A stretch of 64,000 bases of DNA from Natronococcus roseus (GTDB lineage Archaea; Halobacteriota; Halobacteria; Halobacteriales; Natrialbaceae). Positions 30,874 through 40,124 of this stretch are shown in pieces. The notes under the pieces were generated by a model that was not told where the DNA came from, made no database searches, and was given only the letters and a program-made list of their open reading frames with translations. The stretch covers positions 17,712 through 81,711 of the forward strand of contig NZ_JBHLJR010000010.1 in NCBI RefSeq assembly GCF_043677095.1. Reading direction: 5' to 3'. Positions within the stretch are counted from its first letter, which is position 1. Every line of letters starts with the position of its first letter. Both the position numbers and the translations under genes were made by a program.

Positions 30874-31260
30874 ATGGATATCGAAGCGTTCTTCGAGGGG
30901 ATGCCCTTCGCATCCCTGCTGGGGATCGAGGTTACCGAGTGTGCCGACGGACACGCCGAGGGTCGCCTCGAGATGCGCGAGGAGCTCTCCTGGAACGAGG
31001 ACGAACTGATGGCTCACGGCGGCGTCACGTTCACGCTAGCCGACACCGTCGGCGGCGCGGCGCTGGTCTCGCTGGTCGACCAGCCCGTCCCGACGATCGA
31101 CATGCGTATCGACTACCTCAGCGCAGGAACGGGCGATCTCTACGCCGAAGCCGACGTCGTGCGCTGTGGCAGCGACGTCGGCACCGTCGACGTCAAGGTC
31201 TACACGGTGGGGGCCGAGACACTCATTGCCGACGCTCGAGGCGTCTACAAAACCGGTTAG
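30874..31260 (+). CDS. paaI: PaaI-type acyl-CoA thioesterase
   Basis: 128 residues, hot-dog fold, with MAHGGVTFTLADTVGGAALV, the PaaI helix motif in which Asp is catalytic. In the phenylacetate pathway PaaI hydrolyses dead-end or stalled CoA esters and frees CoA. It is placed right after paaK, as expected. It converges on the LLM oxidoreductase gene. Confidence 0.9.
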   Translation: MDIEAFFEGMPFASLLGIEVTECADGHAEGRLEMREELSWNEDELMAHGGVTFTLADTVGGAALVSLVDQPVPTIDMRIDYLSAGTGDLYAEADVVRCGSDVGTVDVKVYTVGAETLIADARGVYKTG

Positions 31261-31287
31261 TTCTATTCTACCGCGATTCGACTGGAG

Positions 31288-32295
31288 CTACCGAAGTTTG
31301 GGGGCGACTTCGTCGCCCAGCCGGTGAACACAGTCGATCATCTCGTCGGTCTCGACCCCGGGATAGTACGTTCGGAGGATGAAGTGAACGTCGTCGCCGA
31401 GCGTCTCGCGGTAGGTCTCGAGTTCCTCGCGAACCTGCTCGGACGTACCGAAGATGGCCTGTTCTTTCAGCTCCCGCTTGCGCCCCTCGTCGAGTTCGTC
31501 GACCGACTCGCCCGAAAAGATCTCCGCGTAGCGACGCTGGAGGTAGAAGTAGCCCTCGCGCATCGCCTCCCAGGCCGCCTCGCGGGAGTCGCCGACCCAG
31601 CCGTGCTGAAGGACGTAGATCGTGAACTCTCCCTCGAGCCCTTCCTCCTCGCGAACGCTCCGGATGTCCGCGACGCGTTTCCTGACGCCCTCGAGCGACA
31701 GTGCGGACGGCGCACACCAGCCGTCGCCGATTCTGGCCGCGCGGCGAACGGCGGGTTTGGCCGCGCCCCCGAGCATAACCGGCACGTCCCCACCGACGGG
31801 TTTCGGCGTGATCGAGACGTTCGTCGGGACGTCGTGGAACTCGGCGTCGTACTCGAGATTCCCCTCGCTCCAGGCACCCCGCAGGAACGGGACGAGATCC
31901 GCGAGCCGTTCGGCACGTTCCTCGCGCGGGACGCCGAAGACGTCGAACTCCCGCGGGTTCGACCCGATGGCGAGCCCGAGCGTGAGCCGACCCTCCGAGA
32001 GCAGATCGACCGTCGCCGCGTCCTCGGCGAGCCGGATCGGGTCGTACAGCGGCCCGAGCGCGACGCAGCTGCCGATCTCGAGGTCGTCGGTCTCGGCGGC
32101 CATCGCCCCCAGCGTGGGCATCGTCCCCGAGAGGTAGCCGTCCGCCTCGAAGTGGTGTTCGGACACCCACGCGCTGTCCAGGCCCGCGTCCTCGATCTCG
32201 CGGGTCAGCCGCAGGACGTCGTCGTACAGCTCGCTCGGCTCGCGGTCGTCGCCGGGCCGCCGCTGGGCGGTAACAAGGCCGGTCCCGAGTTCCAT
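31288..32295 (-). CDS. LLM-class flavin-dependent oxidoreductase
   Basis: A luciferase-like (beta/alpha)8 enzyme of 335 residues from ATG 32295 (MELGTGLVTAQ); an in-frame ATG at 32322 would add nine residues. Family features are WVSEHHFEADGYLSG, RLTLGLAIGSNPREFDVFGV and PVMLGGAAKPAVRRAARIGD. It may be an F420- or FMN-dependent monooxygenase or reductase; the cofactor cannot be decided here. Substrate unknown. Confidence 0.85.
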   Translation of the reverse strand: MELGTGLVTAQRRPGDDREPSELYDDVLRLTREIEDAGLDSAWVSEHHFEADGYLSGTMPTLGAMAAETDDLEIGSCVALGPLYDPIRLAEDAATVDLLSEGRLTLGLAIGSNPREFDVFGVPREERAERLADLVPFLRGAWSEGNLEYDAEFHDVPTNVSITPKPVGGDVPVMLGGAAKPAVRRAARIGDGWCAPSALSLEGVRKRVADIRSVREEEGLEGEFTIYVLQHGWVGDSREAAWEAMREGYFYLQRRYAEIFSGESVDELDEGRKRELKEQAIFGTSEQVREELETYRETLGDDVHFILRTYYPGVETDEMIDCVHRLGDEVAPKLR

Positions 32296-32392
32296 ACTCA
32301 CCGTATCATCGGGACTCGGCATAATTGTTAGCGAACCAGCTAGTGGTCGCGTTCCGGTTCGAAGACGAGGATACCTGCTTCACTTTCGTCAT

Positions 32393-32666
32393 GAACACCA
32401 CGAAAGCCCCTGCCGGTATCCGCTCGAGGGGCTTGCTGCGCGCTTCCCTCACTTCGTTCGGTCCAGTGCTTGCTGCGCCCGTCTTCGCGGATACCGGCAG
32501 CCCCTTTCATTCCCACCCGCGGTAGCCCGTCCGATCGGCCGATACGGGTGGGAAAGAAAGGGGCTGCTGTGGTGGACGAACCCGGCCGACGTAAGCACCA
32601 CAGGACGAAGTCCGAGGCGCGCAGCGAGGCCTGGGGGTCCACCGCAGCAGGGGCTTTCTGGTGTTC
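32393..32666. repeat. Four-armed inverted-repeat (cloverleaf) element
   Basis: Four stems abut without gaps. The outer stem is 32393-32410 with 32650-32666 (one bulge). The left arm is 32411-32423 with 32487-32499 (13 bp perfect). The central arm is 32500-32519 with 32545-32564 (20 bp, one mismatch). The right arm is 32565-32577 with 32637-32649 (13 bp, one G-T). The left and right arm loops resemble each other in reverse complement (both hold CTGCGCGC and CTTCGT), so the whole is an imperfect 274-nt palindrome. It could be a mobile palindromic repeat or a structured RNA. It fills the gap between two convergent-side genes and has no open frame. Confidence 0.75.
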
Positions 32667-32708
32667 GTAATGGATCCAACACCGCTCGAGATGCCCCGAA
32701 TCGAGCGT

Positions 32709-33983
32709 TCAGTAGTCGATGACGGTGATCTCCTCGGCGGGCCACTGGCTCAGGATCTCGACGCCGTCCGATCGGACGACGACCATCTCCTCGACGCGGA
32801 CGCCCTGTCGACCCGCAGGCTCCTGGGTCTCGACGGCCATCGTCATCCCCTCCTCGATCTCGATCGGGTGGTCGGGGGAGAGGCCACGCCAAATCAGGGG
32901 CACCTCGTACAGCTGGAGGCCGAGCCCGTGGGCCCAGTGGTTGGTCGTCAGTTGCCAGTGTTCCTCGGCGTCGTAGTAGTCGGCGTGCTCGCCTTCCATA
33001 TCGGGAAACCCCTGCGCGATCTCGTCGGTCGTCGCGCCGGGTTCGATGCGCTCGAGGACGTCGTAGAGGTTGTCACGCGCTGTTTCGTACGCCCGCTGTT
33101 GCTCCTCTGTCGGCTCGCCCATCGAGAACGTCCGGTAGTAGCACGATCGGTAGCCCAAGTAGCCGATATTATAAAAATCGGCGTAGACGAGGTCGCCGGG
33201 TCGGATCGCCCGGTCGGTCGTGTTCGCCTGGTGTTTCGGCCAGGTGTTCGGCCCCGACGTGAGATACCCCCCGCCGACGAAGGCGCCGTGGCGCCAGAGT
33301 TCTTGAACCGCTTCACCCCAGACCTCGTTCTCTCGCATCCCGGGTTTCGCAGAATCCGTGATCCGCTGGAAGCCGGCCTCGCAGATCGCCGCGACCTGCC
33401 GCAGGCACTCGATCTCCTCGGTGGTCTTGATTTTTCGGGCGTCCTCCATCACCGACTGCGCGGTTCCGGAATCGGTCTCGACGCCACGCTCTTCGAGGGC
33501 CTCGAGCAGCCCCCAGTTACCGACGTCGACCCCCAGTTTCTCGTCGGCGACGCCGTACTCCTCCATGGCCTCGTGGACGGTTTCGGCCATCGTCGACAGC
33601 AGGAACCGCCGCGCCGAGGGGCTGCCCGAGGCCCGCGGCACGTTGCCGAGGCCGGGACAGGCATACCGGATGTCGTGGAGCCAGGGGCAGTTCGCCCGCT
33701 GGTTGCTCGCGTGATCCGCAGTATCCCAGTGGACGACGTCGCCGTTCTCGGTGAGCAGCGTGTAGTGATCCGCGCCGCTGCCGCCGGTCATCGCCAGCCC
33801 GGTCACGTACCGGATGTTCGGATCCGAGACGAGCAACAGCGCGCCGAGGTCGGTCTCCCGGAGCCGCTCGAGGGCACGTTCCTTGCGCTTCTCGCGCAGC
33901 CGCTGGGTGTCGATCCGTTCCTCCCAGTCGACGGCCTGCGTACCGAGCGTGCCCTCCATGTAGTCGCGCTCGTGGAACGTCAT
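32709..33983 (-). CDS. M24 (aminopeptidase P/creatinase) family protein, altered metal site
   Basis: 424 residues: an N-terminal creatinase-like domain (~1-185) and a pita-bread domain. Usual ligands can be followed at Asp269 (VYADFYNIG), His352 (HWAHGLGL), Glu385 and Glu398, but the second Asp is Cys281 (GYRSCYYRTF). It could be a peptidase with one changed metal ligand or a non-peptidase member (creatinase, DddP or ectoine hydrolase-like enzymes share the fold). The amine oxidase gene is nearby. Confidence 0.8.
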   Translation of the reverse strand: MTFHERDYMEGTLGTQAVDWEERIDTQRLREKRKERALERLRETDLGALLLVSDPNIRYVTGLAMTGGSGADHYTLLTENGDVVHWDTADHASNQRANCPWLHDIRYACPGLGNVPRASGSPSARRFLLSTMAETVHEAMEEYGVADEKLGVDVGNWGLLEALEERGVETDSGTAQSVMEDARKIKTTEEIECLRQVAAICEAGFQRITDSAKPGMRENEVWGEAVQELWRHGAFVGGGYLTSGPNTWPKHQANTTDRAIRPGDLVYADFYNIGYLGYRSCYYRTFSMGEPTEEQQRAYETARDNLYDVLERIEPGATTDEIAQGFPDMEGEHADYYDAEEHWQLTTNHWAHGLGLQLYEVPLIWRGLSPDHPIEIEEGMTMAVETQEPAGRQGVRVEEMVVVRSDGVEILSQWPAEEITVIDY

Positions 33984-34054
33984 GGCGTGACGTATCAGGG
34001 GAGCCTACTAAACCGTACCGCTGTCGGACGGCCGATCGCACGCCGAGGCCATAG

Positions 34055-34062
34055 TATAAAAG
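34055..34062 (+). promoter_or_regulatory. TATA box of the 67-residue acidic protein gene
   Basis: TATAAAAG sits 23-30 nt before the ATG at 34085. This predicts a leaderless transcript and decides for 34085 rather than the upstream in-frame ATG at 34073. Confidence 0.6.
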
Positions 34063-34084
34063 CATCGACGTAGTGTGTTATCCT

Positions 34085-34288
34085 ATGCCAGTGCCAGGAT
34101 ACGATCCGGAAGATATCGACGACACGCTCGAGGCGCTCCTCGAACCCAACGAGATCGAAGACTATCTGGACGACGAACAGCTCGAGGCGTACCGAAACGG
34201 TGGCCAGGACCTGGTCGACCTGCTGGAAGGCAACGAAATCCGCCGCATCCTGGACCGGAAGGAAGGGGCGATCGACGCCCCCGACTGA
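34085..34288 (+). CDS. Small acidic hypothetical protein
   Basis: 67 residues, strongly acidic, with a repeated helix pattern (DDTLEALLEPNEIEDYLDDE and GGQDLVDLLEGNEIRRILDR). No cysteine, no membrane segment. A clear promoter stands before it. Function unknown; it lies between the M24 gene and the amine oxidase gene, facing the latter. Confidence 0.65.
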   Translation: MPVPGYDPEDIDDTLEALLEPNEIEDYLDDEQLEAYRNGGQDLVDLLEGNEIRRILDRKEGAIDAPD

Positions 34289-34300
34289 GTCGCGACGAGA

Positions 34301-36328
34301 TCAGTCGTCGTCCGCGTCAGCCGAGCAGCTCTCGCCGTGGCCCGGGACGTCTTGGCCCTCGATCGCGTGCTGGGGCGGGACGTCGATCGCCGGACTTTCC
34401 TCGAAGAAGTTGACCGGCTGTAGCTTGAAGCTGTAGACCTGCACCGGCAGGATCGGCCAGTCCTCGGGCCGGGTGACGTGGTTCACGCCGAGCGTGTACC
34501 ACAGGACCAGGTCCTCCTCCTCGAGATTTCGGTCCGCCGCGGTCCAGGCCGGGAGCCCCGCGCCACCGGGATGCTGATTGGGGTACCGACCCGACGGATA
34601 CCGTTCGTCCTCGCGGAACGGCGTCGCCCATAGGTGGTACTCGATGAATCCGGAGCGTTTCATCACGCTCGAGCCCGGCTGCACTGCTGCCTCGACGTTG
34701 CCGCCGGGCATGAGTCGGTAGCCGGTCGGCCTCCCGAGCCGGTTCTCTTCGGTCGGATTCACGACCTGCCAGTAGCGGCCCTTGAGCGGATCGATCAGCT
34801 CCTTGGCAGACTCCTCGCTCGCGAGTTTCGTACGCTTCGCGTAGAAGGCGTTGCCGCCGGGGTTGTGGGTGCGGTCGTCGGCGTCGCCCATCGGCTCGAG
34901 GCCGTCCGGCCCGGCCGGGACCTGCTGGTTCTCGACGCGGTAGAGCGTGTTCGGCCCGTCGTCGACGTTCACGTCCAGCCGGAAGTTGAAGAAGTGCTGG
35001 TGGATCGGGCCGTTGAGCTGTGGCGCGACGAGTTCGCCGTACCCCGAGGGATCGTCGTCCGGACCGACGGCGGAGACGCTGTCGATCCCCGTCAGCCGGA
35101 CCTCGACCTCCATCGAGGCGTCCTGGTAGAAGTACCAGTTGAAGATGTAGTCGTAGTTGCCGACCGCGGCGACGAACGAGACGACGAGTCGCCGGCGCCT
35201 GCGGACCTCGTCGCTCCCGGTGCGCCAGTCGCTTCGCTCCCAGAGGGTGCCGTTGTCCTCCTCGTGGAGACAGATCGCGTTCTCCAGTACGTTCGCCTCG
35301 CCGCCGGCGGTGTTCATCACGGCGTCCCAGTAGTGCATGTGGCCGAGGCAGTCACAGCCGTTGGTCAGCGACTTCGCGAGCCGGCCGATGTTGTACTCGC
35401 CGACGTCCATCGCGTTCTTAAATCGGTCGTTGATGTCCGTCGTACCGTACGGCACGGACATCTCGGCACACGACGCGCGGTCGATGATCGAGCGCACCTC
35501 GCCGTCGTCCTCGTAGCCGATATCGTGGAGGACGAGCCCCTCGCGTTGGGTCCAGCCGATGCGTATGTGCCACCCCTGCCACTCGAGCTTCTGCCCCTCG
35601 ACGCTCCAGCTCGGGCCGTCCGGCTGGTCGACGTTGTACGCGGTCAGGTCGTCGCGCAAGTCGACGTCGTCCTCGCGGTAGGCCATTCCCTCTGGCGGAA
35701 GCGGCTCGTCCTCGTCCGGCGGACCGTAGTCGACGACTTTCACGACCGCCATCCGGTCCAGATCGACGAAGGTGTGAACTCCGGTGACCGGCTTCGCGTA
35801 CCCCTCGTCGCCGGCGTCCTCGTTCGGCCGGAGAAAGGTCAGCCCGTGAGCCAGCCGCTTCGACCGGTCGACGCCCTCGGGGACAAATTCGTGGCCGACC
35901 GACCACGGGTCGACCATCGCCCGATCGGTGTTCTCGATCCCGCGGCGCTCGAGGGCCGCCTGCCACTCTTCGTTTTCCTTGACCGTCTCCTCGCAGGCGA
36001 CGAACTCCTCGATCGCGATCGAGGGCTGTGCACCCTCGACGTGCTCCCAGGAGACGACGGCGTCCTCGTCCAGCGAGACGACGGCCTCGATCGTCTTCCG
36101 TTCCGCACCGTCCCTGACGACGATCCGCGCCCGCCGGTCGGGAGCGTCGCCGCCGTCGTCGTAGGCCTCGATGGCCTCCTTCGGCGGCTCCGCCAGTTCG
36201 ATCTTGATACAGAGACTCGAGTCGCCGATCGCTCGCTCCGCTGTCAGGATCTCGTATGCGGATTCGATCTCGTGCGGTGAAAGCGGATCGAGCGGGTGGT
36301 CCGCCGTGTGCGTGGCTTCCTGTGCCAT
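34301..36328 (-). CDS. Copper amine oxidase (primary-amine oxidase)
   Basis: 675 residues, the usual length. The tyrosine that becomes topaquinone is Tyr392 in VGNYDYIFNWYF (consensus N-Y-D/E). Copper-binding His candidates are in IHQHFFNFRLD, with a third in NHVTRPEDWP near the C-terminus. It oxidises primary amines to aldehydes with release of NH3 and H2O2. There is no signal peptide (start MAQEATHTADHP), so it is probably cytoplasmic. ATG 36328 is preferred. The substrate could be phenylethylamine or tyramine, feeding the phenylacetate cluster (inference). Confidence 0.93.
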   Translation of the reverse strand: MAQEATHTADHPLDPLSPHEIESAYEILTAERAIGDSSLCIKIELAEPPKEAIEAYDDGGDAPDRRARIVVRDGAERKTIEAVVSLDEDAVVSWEHVEGAQPSIAIEEFVACEETVKENEEWQAALERRGIENTDRAMVDPWSVGHEFVPEGVDRSKRLAHGLTFLRPNEDAGDEGYAKPVTGVHTFVDLDRMAVVKVVDYGPPDEDEPLPPEGMAYREDDVDLRDDLTAYNVDQPDGPSWSVEGQKLEWQGWHIRIGWTQREGLVLHDIGYEDDGEVRSIIDRASCAEMSVPYGTTDINDRFKNAMDVGEYNIGRLAKSLTNGCDCLGHMHYWDAVMNTAGGEANVLENAICLHEEDNGTLWERSDWRTGSDEVRRRRRLVVSFVAAVGNYDYIFNWYFYQDASMEVEVRLTGIDSVSAVGPDDDPSGYGELVAPQLNGPIHQHFFNFRLDVNVDDGPNTLYRVENQQVPAGPDGLEPMGDADDRTHNPGGNAFYAKRTKLASEESAKELIDPLKGRYWQVVNPTEENRLGRPTGYRLMPGGNVEAAVQPGSSVMKRSGFIEYHLWATPFREDERYPSGRYPNQHPGGAGLPAWTAADRNLEEEDLVLWYTLGVNHVTRPEDWPILPVQVYSFKLQPVNFFEESPAIDVPPQHAIEGQDVPGHGESCSADADDD

Positions 36329-36416
36329 GTGTACGGGGTACACGACGGGAACCAAATAGCTTCGTAGCGGTCCGGTCTGCCACTCGAGCGCTGGCCCGTC
36401 GGACTCGCGCCGTAGC

Positions 36417-37385
36417 TTACACCGGCTCGAGTCCCTCCTCCTCGCGCAACACGTTGATGTACTTCCGGAAGCCCGACTCGAGGTCGTACTCGGGCTCGTA
36501 GCCGAGGTCCTCCTTGGCCTTCGTCATGTCGAGGTTCTGTGTCCAAGGAAGTTCGCCGTCGTCGGAGACGTCGATGTCGGCGTCGGGCAGCACGCTCTCG
36601 ACGGCCTCGGCGGCCTCTCGCACCGTCGCGAGCACGCCGCGGACGTTGTAGACGCGCTGCGTGAGCTCGTCTTTCGGGGTAAAGGCCGCCTTCTGGAACG
36701 CCTGGGCGATGTCCTCGACGTGTTGCCAGTCGATCGCCTGGTCGCCGTACTCGACGCTGTAGGACTCGCCGAGCGCGGGCTTCTCGATGATGTTCGCGAG
36801 AAAGGCCGATCCGCCGGTCTCGCGGTAGGGGCCGTAGGCGACCGTCGGCCGCAGGGCGACGTGGTCGAGGCCGTAGTCCTCGTGGTAGACCCGAGCCTGA
36901 TGTTCGTTGTACTCCTTGGTTGCCCCGTAGAGCGTGTCCGGATACAGGAGTTCGTCCTCGTCGATCCATTCGGCGTCGTAGTTGTGCGGCGGGGCGTACG
37001 CCGCCGCCGAGGACGCCCAGGCGACGCGCTCGACCTGGTCGTCGAGGGTCCGGGCAGCCTCGAGGACGTTGTTCGTCCCCATGATGTTCACCTCGGCCGC
37101 GCTCCGGGGGTTCTCGCGGGCGGTCGTCGTCAGCAACGCGGCGAGGTGGACGATATGAGTCGCCCCCGTCTCCTTGACCGCGCGGATCACGTCCGTCGGT
37201 TCGGAGACGTCGCCCGGTCGCACCGCGGCGTCGTCGGCAACGCCGAGTTTCTCGAGTATTTCCGTGTCCGTCGAGAGGTCGTAGGCCACGACGTCGTGGC
37301 CGTGCTCGAGCAGGTCCTGTACCACGTAGGAACCGATGAAGCCGGTTCCGCCGGTTACCAGCACGGTCGCGTTGTCGTCGGTCAT
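36417..37385 (-). CDS. NAD-dependent epimerase/dehydratase
   Basis: 322 residues, extended SDR. TGGTGFIGSYV (about 10-20) binds NAD, Asp in AYDLSTDTE selects NAD over NADP, and YGATKEYNE holds the Tyr-x-x-x-Lys pair. Nucleotide-sugar epimerase or a related hydroxy-acid dehydrogenase are both possible. It lies in a catabolic setting between the amine oxidase and the ThDP enzyme genes, all on one strand. Confidence 0.85.
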   Translation of the reverse strand: MTDDNATVLVTGGTGFIGSYVVQDLLEHGHDVVAYDLSTDTEILEKLGVADDAAVRPGDVSEPTDVIRAVKETGATHIVHLAALLTTTARENPRSAAEVNIMGTNNVLEAARTLDDQVERVAWASSAAAYAPPHNYDAEWIDEDELLYPDTLYGATKEYNEHQARVYHEDYGLDHVALRPTVAYGPYRETGGSAFLANIIEKPALGESYSVEYGDQAIDWQHVEDIAQAFQKAAFTPKDELTQRVYNVRGVLATVREAAEAVESVLPDADIDVSDDGELPWTQNLDMTKAKEDLGYEPEYDLESGFRKYINVLREEEGLEPV

Positions 37386-37463
37386 GTGTTCAGCGTATGT
37401 CGATAGTTCACGTATAGGTTGGTGTTCGATCGAGCCGTCGACGTCGGGGGTCGACGGCCGCCG

Positions 37464-39161
37464 TCACTCGTGGAGTCCCCCGACCGAGTCGTAGAACGAG
37501 GAGGACAGCGTCTCGGCCATGTCCTCCTCGCGGTCGATCCGGACATCGATGACGTGCGGGGTATCTGCCGTCTTCCCCTCCGCGAGCGCGGCGGCGAACT
37601 CGTCGGGGTCGGTCACCCGGCACCCGACCACACCGAACGCCTCTGCGACTTTCACGAAGTCGGTGTCGTGGAACTCGACGCCCGCGATGTCGCCATCCTC
37701 GTGTTGCATCTGGCGGACCATCCCGAGGCTGGTGTCGTTCAGGACGACGAACGTCGGCGCGACGCCGTACTCGACGGCCGTCTCGACGCTGTTCATCGTC
37801 ATCGAGAACCCGCCGTCGCCCGCGACGGCGATCACGTCCCTGTCCGTCGTCAACGCCGCCGACACTGCGGCCGGGTTCGCCCACCCCATCCCGCCGACGC
37901 CGCCGCTCCCGAAGTAGGAGCGGATCGCGGGCGTCTGAAGGTAGTACAGCAGCCAGAACCGGTTGTTGCCGGAATCGGCTGTAACGATGGTGTCCTCGTC
38001 GACGACGGCCTGGATCTCCTTGGCCGCACGCTGGGGCTTGATCGGTGCGGAGTCGTCCTCGCACTCGGGCGCGGTGAACCACTCCCTGGCCTCGGCGGCG
38101 CGCTCGAGCGCCCAGCCGTTCTCCCCGCTCCCGGCGTCGGCGAGCGCCTCGAGAGTCGCCTTCGCGTCGCCGATCAGGCCGACGTCGGCGGGGTAGACCC
38201 AGCCGGCGTTCCGGGCGTCGACATCGGCGTGGACGATCGTCTGCTCCTCTGGACGAACGAAGTCGGGCGCCTGCCAGTTCGTGTCCATCGGGTTCAGCCG
38301 GCAGCCGACGACGAGCAGCGTGTCGGCCTCGCTGACGACCTGGTTGGCGCCCTCGTGGCCGAACGAGCCGATGACGCCCGCGGCGCGCTCGTCGGTCTCC
38401 GGATACGTCGACTTCCCCAGGTAGGAGGTAACGACGGCGCAGTCGTAGGCGTCGGCGACTGCAGCGAGTTCGTCGTACGCTTTCGCTGCATGGATACCGT
38501 TCCCCGCGACGATCACGGGCCTGGCCCCGTTCTCGAGAGCCTCGGCGGCGCTAGCGACGTCTGCCGGGGTCGGCGCGGCGTCCCAGGTCCGGGTTTGCTC
38601 GCGCGCATCCCACGCGGGCGGGGTCGGGTCGTCGGGCACCGCGTCGCTGATCGCGTCCCCGTCCAGCACGACCGCGGTGGGACCGGGTCGGCCGGCGACG
38701 GCGTGTTTGAACGCCAGCTGCGTGCTCCGGAGCGTCTCGATCGGCGTGCGCGGGAACCACCACTCCTTCGTGACGCCGTCGAGGATTTTCGGGAGGCTGA
38801 ACCCGCCGTAGTCCCCGCGGGCCTGCTGGTAGGGCGCGAGCGTGGAGTACTCGCCCCGTTCGGAGGCCTCGGTGAGCACGACCATCGGTGAGGAGCCGAG
38901 CCGAGCCTCCAGTTGCCCCATTAGTCCCAGGCTGCCGATCCAGGGTCCCTGTCCGGTGAGTACCCCTGGATTCCCGGTGAGCCGGCCGTAGGTCTCGGCC
39001 ATGACGCTGGCCTCGCGCTCGTCGCGGGGTCGGACGAGGTCGATCTCCGATTCCGGCAGGTGCTCGAGCAGCTCGATCGCGCGCCCGCCGGGGTAGCCGA
39101 AGACGTACTCGACCTCGAGCTCCTCGAGGGTTTCGACGAGTGCAGCGGCGGTGGTCGTCAT
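37464..39161 (-). CDS. Thiamine-diphosphate enzyme (acetolactate synthase-like)
   Basis: 565 residues with the three-domain ThDP plan. The N-terminal PYR domain has the glutamate-type region VEYVFGYPGGRAIELLEHL, then a central domain, then GDGGFSMTMNSVETAVEYG and FVVLNDTSLG, the ThDP-Mg motif (GDG...N). Related families include acetolactate synthase, benzoylformate decarboxylase and sulfoacetaldehyde acetyltransferase. The ATG at 39161 overlaps the EthD stop (ATGA). Its partners suggest catabolism of a keto acid rather than valine synthesis. Confidence 0.85.
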   Translation of the reverse strand: MTTTAAALVETLEELEVEYVFGYPGGRAIELLEHLPESEIDLVRPRDEREASVMAETYGRLTGNPGVLTGQGPWIGSLGLMGQLEARLGSSPMVVLTEASERGEYSTLAPYQQARGDYGGFSLPKILDGVTKEWWFPRTPIETLRSTQLAFKHAVAGRPGPTAVVLDGDAISDAVPDDPTPPAWDAREQTRTWDAAPTPADVASAAEALENGARPVIVAGNGIHAAKAYDELAAVADAYDCAVVTSYLGKSTYPETDERAAGVIGSFGHEGANQVVSEADTLLVVGCRLNPMDTNWQAPDFVRPEEQTIVHADVDARNAGWVYPADVGLIGDAKATLEALADAGSGENGWALERAAEAREWFTAPECEDDSAPIKPQRAAKEIQAVVDEDTIVTADSGNNRFWLLYYLQTPAIRSYFGSGGVGGMGWANPAAVSAALTTDRDVIAVAGDGGFSMTMNSVETAVEYGVAPTFVVLNDTSLGMVRQMQHEDGDIAGVEFHDTDFVKVAEAFGVVGCRVTDPDEFAAALAEGKTADTPHVIDVRIDREEDMAETLSSSFYDSVGGLHE

Positions 39162-39478
39162 CTCTCGTCGACGTGGACCGTCTCCTCGACGATCATGCGC
39201 TCGCCGGCGTCGAAGTCGACGTAGTCGGCGGCGTCGGCCATCACCTCTTGGCCCGTTTCGGAGTCGAAGGCGTCCTCGAGCGCCGCCATGTCCTCGAAGG
39301 CGAGCTCGAGCACGCCGTCGTACTCGACGGCGTCGGGATTCGTCGGGACCGACGTGGTGTAGCGCTTCAGCCCGGGTAGGTCGCGCGCGAGGTCGGCGTG
39401 ATCGCCCTGCCACCACTCGACGAACTCCTCGTGGCTGTACTCGTCTCCGCGGACCAAAAACTCGACCTGTTTGATCAT
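39158..39478 (-). CDS. EthD-family protein
   Basis: 106 residues, one dimeric alpha-beta barrel domain: VEFLVRGDEYSHEEFVEWWQ and HADLARDLPGLKRYTTSVP are typical of EthD. Such proteins accompany aromatic, ether or quinone metabolism; the reaction is unknown. It is translationally coupled to the ThDP enzyme. A second, tandem-domain EthD protein is encoded at 40125-40847. Confidence 0.85.
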   Translation of the reverse strand: MIKQVEFLVRGDEYSHEEFVEWWQGDHADLARDLPGLKRYTTSVPTNPDAVEYDGVLELAFEDMAALEDAFDSETGQEVMADAADYVDFDAGERMIVEETVHVDER

Positions 39479-39596
39479 GCAGTCGTACTGTTGCGAGCTC
39501 TTCCCTTCGTTCTGTCGGTGCGACGTGTCCCCGATCGGCGTGACGATCGTTTCCGCGGCCCGAACAGCTATGTGTGGAGATCACACTGTCGCCAGT

Positions 39597-40064
39597 ATGA
39601 CCGAGATGCCAGCGGTACGCGTCGACCACGTCGGGATCGCCGTCGAGTCGATCGAGGAGGCCGAGGAGCTGCTGTTCGCGCTCGGCTGCGAGAAGATCCA
39701 CGAGGAGCGAAGCGAGTACGGGTCGTTCACCTGGGCGACGTACGTGTTAGGTGGTGCTTCACGGCTCGAGCTTATCGCTCCCAGAGAGGAATCGGAGTCG
39801 TTTCTGACTGAGTTCCTCGAGCGAAACGGTCCCGGCCTCCACCACGTCACGCTCGAGGTCGCCGACCTCGATCGAGCCGTCGACACGCTCGTAGAACGGG
39901 GCATCGCGGTCGTCGACCGCGCCGAGTTCGACCACTGGACGGAGGCGTTCCTCCCGCCGAGCAACCCGACCGGCGCACTGTTCCAATTAATGGAGTACCA
40001 CGACGGCTACGCCGAGACGCGGGCGGCGGGTGAGGCGCTGTTCGTCGACGGGGAACCGCTCTGA
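39597..40064 (+). CDS. VOC-family protein (methylmalonyl-CoA epimerase/glyoxalase-like)
   Basis: 155 residues with two beta-alpha-beta-beta-beta modules starting VDHVGIAVESIEEAEELLFA and LHHVTLEVADLDRAVDTLVE. Metal ligands are likely the two His of these strands plus Glu in FQLMEYHDG. The order resembles methylmalonyl-CoA epimerase, but a glyoxalase or dioxygenase role is possible. It is divergent from the EthD gene. Confidence 0.8.
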   Translation: MTEMPAVRVDHVGIAVESIEEAEELLFALGCEKIHEERSEYGSFTWATYVLGGASRLELIAPREESESFLTEFLERNGPGLHHVTLEVADLDRAVDTLVERGIAVVDRAEFDHWTEAFLPPSNPTGALFQLMEYHDGYAETRAAGEALFVDGEPL

Positions 40065-40124
40065 GGATGTCAAGCGGTCACGATCCTCATACTTTATTGG
40101 TCTGTGTGGAAAATCACCGTCCCG

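Noticed and set aside
32449..32892. Open frames across the cloverleaf element
   Set aside because: They follow from the symmetric GC-rich stems and have no protein-like composition.
39581..39964. Minus-strand frame over the VOC gene
   Set aside because: Ser/Arg-rich antisense; the VOC frame has two clear modules.
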